Source of the DNA: Istiophorus platypterus
Lineage: Eukaryota > Chordata > Actinopteri > Istiophoriformes > Istiophoridae
Reading direction: 5' to 3'
DNA length: 64,000 nt
Assembly (NCBI GenBank): GCA_016859345.1
Contig: CM029112.1
Span: 9,311,089 to 9,375,088 of the forward strand
Made by a program: the position numbers and the translations under genes. Positions 11,813 through 45,900 of this stretch are shown here, in pieces (within the stretch, counting starts at the first letter, position 1; every line of letters starts with the position of its first letter). The notes under the pieces are model-generated. The model saw only the letters and a program-made list of their open reading frames with translations, did not search any database and was not told where the DNA came from.

Positions 11813-13577
11813 ATGGAGGCTAAGTTAAAGAAAGAGTTGGGGACGAGCATGCTGAAGTCGAGCGGTCACTCGGGAGGTGGATGCATCAGCGAGGGCCAAA
11901 CTTATGAAACTGACGCTGGAAGAGTGTTTGTGAAGATAAATCACAAGAGCGAGGTATTTTTTACAGTTGCTTTTAAATTTTTGATTTATTATAGTGACAT
12001 TTGTATATCAGGTGATGTCCGGATCACATATGTGCTGTTAGGCTTTTTGGTAAAGCACATCAGGGAATAGGGTTTTGTTCCAGATATTCTGGCTAAACCC
12101 CCTGGAAGCCACTGATCTTTGTTGACACATTGTGAAATGATGAACGGTCTGATTATTATTTATTTCGTGGAAACGGAGACTACATGCTTACCAACCCAAA
12201 TAAAACTTTTTTTTATTATTATTATTATTCAGGCCAAATTAATGTTTGATGGGGAGATGGCCAGTTTGGAAGCCATTTTAAAGACAGAAACTGTTAGAGT
12301 CCCCAGGCCTGTGAAGGTGATTGAGCTTGACACAGGAGGATGTGTATTTGTGATGGAGCATCTGGACATGAGAGGTCTCAGCAAGTAAGAGCTCTCATTT
12401 ACAATTTTTTTTTTTATTACTGTAGCAGTGTCGTTACCACTGTGTATAGGTTAGACTAGAGGGCACTGTGAAAACAAATCAGACTGTAGTCAATACTTTT
12501 CAAAAAATGAAATCCTTTATTTCCAAATCAAATGTGTAGGTACTCAAAGCAACTAGGAGAGCAGCTGGCAGATCTGCATCTTCACAACAAGAGACAGTTG
12601 GAAAAATTGAATAAAGAGCAGCAGACAGTGGGTAATGCACTTTAAGTACACTTCAGTACATGTAAATGTAGAAAAATGCATTAAAGAAATTGCCTCTTGT
12701 TATTATTACTGACATTAATGAATAGCAGAATGACTCACATTTTAGGTGAGAGTGTAAATTACTAACAAATTTAGGTTTAGTACTACATAACTTGTCTTAT
12801 GGTACACAGGAAAAGGAGCTGGGCAGTCAGATGTGGATGCTGTTGGACGGTTTGGCTTTAGTGTAACTACATGCTGTGGATATATACCACAGGTAAAAAT
12901 ATATATTGTATCTGTATACTAGGTGAAATCTGAGTGTATTGTAGTCTCTATGATGTAGATTTATCGTTAACAGTATCACTGTAGCTTTCCTTTTTTCCTT
13001 AACTCTCCAGAATAATGAGTGGCAGGATGACTGGGTGACATTTTACTCCCAGCAGAGGCTGCAGCACCAGGTTAACATGGTGGAGAAATCTTATGGTGAC
13101 AGGGAGGCCAGAGAACTATGGGCCAAGCTACAGGTGCACTCTTCCCCTGACCACCATCAGAAGCAAAATTTTACACATCTTTATGATTGTATCAATAATA
13201 TGACAGTGCAACTTACATACTGTGTCTGTTGTTTACAGCTTAAGATTCCTCAGTTATTTACAGATGTGGAGATTGTCCCTGCGCTCCTCCATGGAGATTT
13301 ATGGGGAGGCAATGTGGCAGAGTCTACAGATGGCCCAGTCACCTATGATCCTGCTTCTTTCTATGGCCATTCAGAGTTTGAGCTGGGTATTGCAGGGATG
13401 TTTGGTGGCTTCAACAGCATTTTTTACTCTGCTTACCATGATAAGATTCCTAAAGCACCAGGCTTTGCAAAGAGAAACCAGCTTTACCAACTCTTCCACT
13501 ATCTGAATCACTGGAACCACTTTGGTGGTGGCTACAGAGGCTCCTCAATAAGGATGATGAAGAACCTACTGAAATAA
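11813..13577 (+). CDS. fn3krp: Fructosamine-3-kinase-related protein (ketosamine-3-kinase), 6 exons
   Basis: Phosphorylates the C3 hydroxyl of protein-bound ketosamines such as ribulosamines and psicosamines, which makes the adduct fall off (deglycation); cytosolic. Exons: 11813-11953, 12233-12384, 12540-12631, 12810-12892, 13011-13133, 13239-13577. All junctions are in frame. The product is 309 aa, the same as human FN3KRP. The start ATG sits in a strong context (ccATGG). The glycine-rich loop GHSGGGCIS carries Cys24. The catalytic loop HGDLWGGN gives Asp217, and the metal-binding segment is YDPA (Asp234). The C-terminus ([18 protein letters not shown]) resembles FN3KRP more than FN3K. No second family member is in the window, although human has FN3K and FN3KRP side by side. 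Confidence 0.95.
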
Positions 13578-13875
13578 CTGCACTAAGAGTCACTTGTAGA
13601 AAGCTTCAAAAGTCTTAAATTCAAGCTAAGTATTATGTATTTATTGACAGACGCTAATTTGACCAAAACTAGTGTGGCTGATTGTTAAAGACAGACACAA
13701 CATTTTAACATTGTAGTGCCTGAAAAAAACAAAATCAACATAACAACGTTAGTTTGGCCCTGACTGCTCCACCTACACAACCTGGTTTTCAAAATTAGAA
13801 AACAGAATCCATATCTTCCAGGTAATGACCTTATTAAATGTATTATTTAACAAGGATATAAACTTAATAAGTATT

Positions 13876-13929
<54 letters not shown>

Positions 13930-15120
13930 GTAATTCTCTATTTTCTACTTCAACTTATGTGTAGGTTACCTACAATCAAACATAAACCTGAACATGCAAT
14001 ACTATATAAAAGATGGTAGGATATACCACACCAAAAAACTCAGCTCTGAACCAACTTAAAACTCCTTGTTTATATTTAATTATTTTCTGCTGGCAGGAGA
14101 GCAAGCCTCATGTTTTATGTTTTCTTTATCGTTCTTATTTGTCGTTTGGAAAAAAAAACACTAAGTAGTTTTAAGATGGAAAAAAAACCCTTTCTTAAAT
14201 TTTGATTCTTTTGCATTATCTGTGTTTGACCAACGATGGGATGAATTATACTGCTGTGAAAAGAAATTGAGATTTTTCTAGTGAGTGCAATATTATACAC
14301 TTAATCTACTTTGTAATAGCCTGAGTGTTGATGTCATGCAGACACACATGCCTTCATAGGCCTACAAAATGTTGCTGTATAGTAATGAATCGTTGAATTA
14401 TTTGCCATCAAATGCATAACCAACAATAAATCCTGGGAAGATCCAAAGTGTTTGTCCTGACCTGCTGTTTTTTATTTATCTGGTTTGAAAACTATAACCA
14501 ATCAAACAATAAGACCTCTATCATAGTAAAGAACTTACCACCCCTCTTACTTACTGACCCCACTTTGTTGAACAATAGCATCTCCTCCCAGGCTAAGAAG
14601 AGTGCTGTACCACCCAACATTCACATGCACCTTAGTAGAATAATGTATAACGTAAAAAATACATAAACTTATTAATCTTATAAATATTTTATATTGCTAT
14701 TGTTCTTATACATATATAGTTGTTTATATGTATGCATTTGTATATTCATTCCAGTCCTGAAGAAACAATATATTTTTTTTTCATCTGTATCATTTCAAAA
14801 CATGTTTTCATCTGACTTTACTGTAATGAACAGAGAGTGGTGCTTCTCTGTGCAAGGCAAGTTTATTCATGCACTGCACCTTTCAAACACGGAGGCAATT
14901 CAAAGTGCTCGGGGGAAAAAATAGATTAAAGAAGTGATTAAAAATAACTAACAAATGGACCAAAACGGTGCACCAGAAAAACAGCTTTCCTATACTTTGC
15001 ATTATGACAAATGCTTGTGAGATCGTTAATAAACATGCGATATGTAAATATTCAGGAAAAAATAGCAAACGTTGAATTTTGCTTATTCACAGCAACGTAA
15101 CCACTTCCGTCAACCCACTG
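13578..15120. other. fn3krp 3' UTR and intergenic DNA
   Basis: AT-rich with no exon seen. It holds the AAT microsatellite and a possible fn3krp polyadenylation signal AATAAA at 14425-14430, about 850 bp past the stop codon. Open frames at 14115-14300, 14448-14666 and 14694-14924 are short, AT-rich and featureless. Confidence 0.5.
13877..13929 (+). repeat. (AAT)n microsatellite
   Basis: About 17 uninterrupted aat units downstream of fn3krp. The run of isoleucines in the overlapping open frame is simply this repeat translated. Confidence 0.95.
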
Positions 15121-15478
15121 GCACCTCTCGCTCGCCGTACGTACCGGGTCGGGGCGGGGCGGGGCGCGAAGTCAACAGTCGTCTACACGGTCCTGCAGGA
15201 GCATCACATCAGATAGCGTTGAACGGGGGCAAGGGTTTCGTTCAACGAAAAGAAAAACTACTTCAAGTGGAGTCATTTCCACGTTAATATCCTCTAGTCT
15301 AATTACGTGTCTTGGCTGCATGTTTAATAAATCCCGTCGCTTCCTAGCTAAATTTTTTTTCCCACCGACACCCGCTCCTTTTGCTAATGTTAGCTAGCTA
15401 ACCGGTCCATAATTCATAACAACGTAAACGTTAGCCCCTACGAACAGACTCTTTGTAGGTGAAGGTGTTTTTAAAAAA
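15121..15478 (+). promoter_or_regulatory. tbcd promoter / 5' UTR with GC boxes
   Basis: A CpG-rich patch ends at the tbcd start codon. GGGCGG-type Sp1 boxes are stacked at 15151-15166. Together with GGG at 15146-15148, these give four G-runs separated by 1-2 bases. No TATA box is evident. The start codon context is aaaaaaATGG. Confidence 0.6.
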
Positions 15479-39053
<23,575 letters not shown>

Positions 39054-39358
39054 CTGAGCTGAGTGCTTGACATGATTTCTTAAGGCAGATGCAAGCTAGC
39101 AAACTTTTTTGTTTCCTCACCATGTTGGCATTGGGGTTAACCCAAACCACTCTCTTTCATCAGCAGAGCCCTGTCCAGGTTTCCTGATTACCTGTGGCTA
39201 CAAAAACCAGCTGGAGATAATACAGGTGGACACAATCCTGTAGAAAAATTAGGAATGGACTGTGAATTCTGCTCTCCTGAAGCTGTCCTGTATCGTTCGG
39301 TCTGTCCATCTGCCAAAAAACAACACGTGGAATGAATCACAATCAAGTTTTACATAAC

Positions 39359-39364
39359 AATAAA
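39359..39364 (+). terminator. Candidate polyadenylation signal for tbcd
   Basis: AATAAA about 300 bp after the tbcd stop, so the 3' UTR is probably 39054 to ~39385. Confidence 0.5.
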
Positions 39365-41225
39365 TGGACGAAAACAACACCATTCCCCCCTATTTTGTTC
39401 TTATTACTACAGAGTTCTTGCGCAACAGAAGTTTATTTTCACAGGTGCACCCCATCAAAAAACACAGACTGAAAAATTTAAAAATCCAGCACACTGTTAA
39501 TCACCTGTATATATTTTAGTAACTGTTTTGGTCCTGCAATCCTTGCCTGAGGGAGGTGTGTTAAGATTAAAAAAAGTTGCTGATTTTTCCCTGTTTTGTT
39601 ATCGCAACTTCCGAACACTAAGCAACCTTAAACACATCTGTATAAAGCTTTCATTGTAGTCTACTGTGCATAACCCTTTTCTTACATGATCCATTCAGGT
39701 CACAGCCTAGTAGAGCTGTTCAGATAGATGAAACTGAAACTATAGTTTCGTACACCCCAAGGAAATGGTTGCCATTTTAGCCATTTTAACACAAACCATG
39801 GAATCTTACTGGGGCCCTGATTTCCCTTGGGCTCCATGCAGACCTAGTTTTTCTGCCTCGGTGGAGGTGCCAGGGACTGGAGGTGTCCCTGACCTGATAG
39901 TGGAGCCTTCCTGGTTGCCAGTGATCCGGGCTTTCTCATTACAATCTGATAGTGACCACATTGTTTGAGCCAATGTCCCTGTCTCACACTAACAAAGATT
40001 CAACTGTTGCTTTTTTTTTTCTTTTTAGAAAATAGATGGTTTCACATTGTTTATCATACATTGCAGAAACACTAGGCTAGTAATAAGTATATTGCATTAC
40101 ATTTTTTTTCCTGTAATCTGATTATTTTAACCAGGTTTCTTCTTTTCCATGGAAACCTAAATGTATTTGCACCCTCATGAAACTGGATAGAACAAATTGC
40201 TGTTATTTTTATTCCATGTGTTTAGTTTTTTGCATATCAGCAGTTCTTGCAATTGCGCTGTCACATCATTCGTAACATCTGGCCATCAGTGCCACACTGT
40301 TTTGTTTTTTCCCCCTTTTTCCCTGGTTATTCTTAAACAGCTGACAAGCATCAAGCCATTAATTTTTTACTCCAAAAACGTTTAAGTGGGTCGTTTTATA
40401 GCTTGTAAGTTCTAATAACCTACTTTAAAATTAATAGGCGATTAGGATCTGCAGATTTTTCCTTTTTCAGTGGTGATTAATAAAGCTGAATCTCAAAAGG
40501 ATATGTTTATGGTAGGAGCAGAGTGAGGAAATTCAATGCCAACTTTGAGGTCATTCAGTATGAATTCCAGACATTGTAATGTCAAAGCTGTTCTATCACT
40601 CTTACTTGCCTTGCTCAACAAATTGTACATTTGGTATAAAGAAGCCTTGTGCAGAGATGACTTAAAAACTTCAATGCCTATATGGATTCATAATGGCCAA
40701 TAAAATGGATATATCAATGATCATATTCCTAAATGTCTCATCGTTGTATTAGTGCCTCAGACAAGCGGTTGCGCTGGCCTCTCCCTGTTCTCATCAACAA
40801 TGCCACATTCTCCATTACCCTCCATGGGTGTTGTTGAATTTGTCCGAGTAGCCCAATATTGCTGCAGCCCATAATTCGACTTTAATTAATTCTCAGCCAG
40901 ATGGAAATTCCTGTAGTTACTAATGAAAGAAATGGTGTGTTTCTCTCAAGGCGGATTGATGGTAAAGCGAGCAGCTTTGCTACAGTGCTCGGGGAAGAGA
41001 GGAATGCTAATAATTCTAAAAGGCTTACAGTTCGCCGGCAGTAGCCATGGCAATTCTTCACAGACAATGGTGGCCTTTTAGAGGAGTGGAGAGGGGAGGG
41101 GCTGCTCCCTCATTGACTCAGTTTGGTGTGATATTAGGAAAGACCTCCTTGCACTCTCCACTGTTCTGGTTATTATGAGATTAAGTGGTGCCCATAGCAG
41201 TGTGTCTGAGTTAACAACTATGGAT

Positions 41226-41248
41226 GGGGGTGGGTGGGGTGGGGGGGT
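41226..41248 (+). other. G-quadruplex-type motif
   Basis: Four G-runs of three or more separated by single T residues (GGGGGTGGGTGGGGTGGGGG), which is the canonical pattern. No gene is adjacent. Confidence 0.7.
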
Positions 41249-42691
41249 ATTCTTCTGTCCATATAGAACATGGGTCAGGTGTCTACGGCAGTGGTGGTAA
41301 CACTTTTGACTATGCCTACAATGTTCCTTCTGAAATGAAAGATATGTGAATAATGCACACATTGGCTGAAAAGTGATTACATTGCCACTCTCAGATCATT
41401 ACAGCATTTCCCTAACATGAAGTAGATTATCGAACACAGAGCCCGTAAATTTGTTTATGGTTCATCCTTGTTTCGTGCAGGAGGACAATGTGAGCGCTTG
41501 TGCAGTTTCACTATGAATGAAGCAAGGCTCTGTTAGGGCTCTGTTATTATTGCTTAGAGAAAGCAACGTGTTTCTAATTCTCCTCATGATTCACTGATTG
41601 GTATCAACATCACAGAGGCAAGTGATCAGAATCACTTCCCTTTCACGATCAATGATTCAACTGTTTTGCACACAGAGGCAAATGTTTCACTGAATGACCT
41701 TCGGATAACCTTTTTTTTTTTTATTCATTCCTCTTCTCTATCTGTTGTATACTTCTCTGTGTTAACAGGAAGCTAGCGCCGATCCAAGTACACACTGCAA
41801 CATTTCTTGCAGTAGCCTAATCCTGCAAGATAAGAGTATAAAAACTTTGCAGCTCCATGCACAAAGGCTGGTGTGGCAACAGAATAATCTGTGATTCCTT
41901 GGCAGTAATTTGGGGAATTCTTGCAGCTTTAAAGTCCTTGGACAATCATGTATATAAGAGATGCACAATACAGGCCTGCTGTGCCCAATGTACTTCTGAA
42001 TTGCACCCAATTAGGATTTAAACTGAACCAGTCATGGTGTTAAACTTAACTGTGCTCCATACTTGCAGCCCTGAGATGGAGCTATTGGCCGCTGAGAGAG
42101 TTTATTAATCCCAGGTGTTACCTCTGCTGGGACTTCCTGTGTATGGCCTCAACACCTGGTGCAGAGTAAAAACCCTCCTCCAGCTTGTTAGTCAGGTTCA
42201 TTAGTGGAGCTAAGGGCTTAATTGCACCTAATTTATGGAGTCTAGGTCCCATGGAGCAGCTGTTACAACTAGATTGGCTTTGGGTTCAAGACCCTTTGCA
42301 GCCTTCCAAATTTGGCTCAAACATAGTAATGTAAATGATTGATTTATCATAGTTTTGAGTCTTAGTATTTTATTTTTTTCTCATATCAAGCATGCGATTT
42401 GAGAAGGGAATCTATAGGCAGAAAATCACTGACAGTCATTGTCCGGGTGTGTTGCTGCGTGTGTTCGATGGCAAACGGGTCTCCCTTTACAGCCTCAGGT
42501 TTGTTAGCGTGCAGTGAATTAGCCACACAAATGACGAGATAAGAACTCAAAGCATTGCTTGTGCTGAAAATGAGGTGGAAAATAAAAGCAGCAGGCACTG
42601 TACCAGGAGCTGTGTACGTCATGGCCCTTCGACTATAAAGAAAACTTCAGGAAACTGCAGAAATAAAGTTTAGGTAGAAATAACTGAATAT

Positions 42692-42761
42692 GATAATTAT
42701 ATGACTGATAGAAATAGCATAGATACGATAATTATATGATTGATAGAAATAGCAGAAATGC
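42692..42761 (+). repeat. 35-bp tandem repeat, two copies
   Basis: gataattatatgactgatag plus aaatagcat recurs 35 bp later with about three changes, followed by a decayed third piece (ataattatgaat). Confidence 0.85.
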
Positions 42762-42999
42762 TATAATTATGAATATGACAGCTGATGCGGTCTCCCCCCA
42801 GGAAACCACAGTCTTTATAAGTTTCCAAAAGCCATAATCAGCAGCACACCAGGCATGCGCTCTCTGCCTAGGAAATTACCACGTTGTTTGGAATTATAGT
42901 CATTTGGAAATGGAGGCAGCTGGATAAGTTTGGGAATATGGGTTAATTGCTAAGCCTGTGTCCCTTTATAGACCACAGGTTAATGGGCAGTGTGTGATT

Positions 43000-45900
43000 T
43001 TTTTTTTTTTTTTTTTATATATATCAACATATACACAAGTGCTTATCGATAACTTAGCTAATTCAATGGAAAGGTCGTTTTCTTGTATTAACCTTTGTTA
43101 TTTTGTTATTCTTTTTCATTCCCTATGAGACAGAAGGCTTCCTAGAAAGCCTTGGATAAGCTTGGCAGTAGCTCTAAGTCTTAATGTTTTCTAATGCTTT
43201 GTTGCTGTTTTTATTTAGTTTTCTACAATGGGCACTTGGTTTCTGCTCTGACCACCTTATTGCAGCAATCTAGTAGTCTGCAAAAATGTGGTTTAGACCT
43301 ATTAAACGGTTTCCCTGGCCTATGTTTTCAGTGGACTGACGGGGCCTTGTTAGAGAGCAGGCAGCCTCCAATTAGCCTCCCTTATCGCTGTTGTCCTGGA
43401 GGAGTCTCACACCCATTATCAGCTCCAGCAATCCCCCAGATTCCTCATTCATTATTCAGTATTTAGTTTTGGTTTTTGTTTTGTTTTTGCTTCTTTTCCA
43501 CATGTGTTTACATCTCGCTGGTGCGTACTGTGTGTTCATATCCGTCTGACCTGTGAACATGGTGGGATAGATGCTTTGAAATATCTTTGCGTAAGGCGGC
43601 AGGCGGAGAGGTTGTCAGCCAGATGTTCTGTTTGGGTTAAAACGATATCAGGAGGCCTGCTGAGAGTTCCTCACGGGTCTTCTGGGAAATGTTCCTCTGC
43701 ACTGTGTCTGATGAAAGAAGCTGAGGGCTGCGTACTTAGCATCACTTGGAGTCGCCAAGGTCTTTCTGTCAGATAAGATTTTTTGTTATTTCTTCAGAGT
43801 AGCCTGGTTATGACTATGATAAGACTACATTTAGCCTCGAGGGCATGCCGCCTTTTTTTTTTTTCATGCCTCTCCGAGTACACAGTCAGTTTCAGTCTCA
43901 GTCCAGTTAAGATGTTCCTTCTCTTCCTGTCATCACTCTGGCCTTGGTTGAACCTCAGAAAGTCTCAAGACTATGTTTTTGTGTACAGATTGCACCGCTG
44001 CGGCCGCTCCTCTGCACCGATCTCTGCTCGCAGAGTGACTTCATGGAGGCAGCTTGGACGTCGGGCGTCTGGCTCGCCTCTGGTTTGGATCTCGGCCAGG
44101 ATGAGCTCATCCATGACAGCGGGCCCAGCTGCTCAGTCGTAGGAGTGCTGTTCTATCTTGACCTCGGCACCCGGCCCTCAACCCAGGAGCTGGCTGGTGT
44201 GAGGATAGGGGGTTATGTGTGAGTGTGACACCATTCCCAGTAGCTCCGACAGGGACTGACCACTGGCAGCCTGCCGCCCCCTCGGCGCCTGCTAAGCAGC
44301 ACGGCCTCAGGCCTCCGCCGTTCCCTACGGAGAGGCCCAGTTTGTTCTGGACACACGCCAGCGCTGAGCAGTAGGGGGGCATGGCAGGGTCAGCTCTCAG
44401 GGGTGGTCCTTGGTCTGTGTGTGTGAATGTATGCGTACTTGTGATGTGTTTGGAGCCATAATAATTAGCTTGTGTTTTGTTTTCATGTGATTCTATTATT
44501 TTTGATTTAGTGTTAAGCCTTCGGCCTGTAAGAATTCTCCGTCTCTGTCGAGCTCCCTGTGTTTCCTGGGAATAGAGAGGAGGACAGCACATAAAAGATT
44601 ATGGTTCTATCTTGCTGAGCTATTTCTATGAAGATAAATGCTGATGTGCCTCTGGTCCTGAGGAAGCGCTGTATTAGTATGAGAGCGGAGAAAGTGGCTT
44701 TCTCCGTCATACAGCAACCCGTGTTACATTGCAATTCGGAGCAGAGGGGTCCAACGGTGGCCTTTTGGAGGAACAGAGTAATATCTGCGAGGGTTAAAAA
44801 TCTCTGGAGTACGTAAGGTATCATTAGCTCAGAAAGATTGCCCCTGGGAGAAGATAGCTCCACTGAGCCCTGTGTGATTCTCTTGGTGAGATTATTCTGT
44901 CACTGAGTTATCTCCTGGGCTAACACAGTCAATCTGGTCTCAATCAGTGGTAAAGCCTACGAGTGCGGGGGCAGCCAAAGGTCAGAACCTGAGAAGGAAT
45001 CATATCTCTCTGCTCCTCCTCCTCTTGATCTCGTGCTCGCTCCATCGCCACCTCCTTCAACCGCCCGCCTGCTCCTGCCCGAGCTCACCATTTGGAACCC
45101 ATTACCCAAGCCGGTCGGAGTTTATCGATAATTAAAAGGAGACGTTCTCCAATGTTCCCCCTCAGATTAACGGCTGTTCCCTGGGATCAGTCAAGGGGGG
45201 GGGGGGGTGCAAAACACAGCAGGGAGGAGGGTGCTCTGTAGACTGCAGGGAACACAGGTACTTTATATAGAGGTGAGGCAACGGTCTTTAGGGGATTTTG
45301 AGGGAAGAAGGGCTGGTGGAGAGGTGGTCTTCCAGGGAATAACTCAGAGTAGGCCATGGCTGTGGTTAGCAGAAAAAAAAACCCCACAAAACGTCGAAAA
45401 CATCTGTCACATAATGTTGGTCCTACCCTGGGCCTGAGGGTGAACTCTGGACCAAGTCGGATCTCCTTGCAGTGCTTGGTGGGGGGTGGAGGGTGGGGGG
45501 CGGGGGGCTTGGCTGCTTAACACAGAGGCCAGAAAAACTCTGTGATTGCGGCTCATTGCTACAATATCAGCAAACCATCCGACTAGAGGCGCACTTGGTC
45601 AAACTGAGTTCATCCCACATCACTGAAATCATGTTTGACAGTGTTGACTTTTTTATTATTAAGTCTTGGCTAAAACCGGCATTTACATTCCATTTCTCTC
45701 TTCCAAGTCGATGAAATGTTACTTGTTATTCCGACGTCCACGTTATAGCATATTAGAGCGAGAAGCAGCGACTCTGACGGCAGCCAGAAATAACATGACA
45801 CGTCTGTTAAAATGCAATTATTCAGTTTAATGAATTTGAAAGTAATCTCGAATGAAGTCTAAGAGGGAAAGATGTGCGAGAGAGGAATAGGTCTGGTGCA

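Larger units (their letters stand above)
39385..43000. other. Gene-free region, part 1
   Basis: No supportable exon. It is mostly AT-rich. A less AT-rich, non-repetitive patch at ~40740-41060 contains an AATTAAT-type homeodomain core (40881-40890). A G-run cluster on the plus strand lies at 41226-41248. A 35-bp tandem repeat lies at ~42692-42760. The open frames listed here are short and featureless. Confidence 0.5.

Noticed and set aside
43783..44592. Overlapping frames of 92-161 codons on both strands
   Set aside because: The GC-rich block has no consistent reading frame, no domain and no convincing splice sites.
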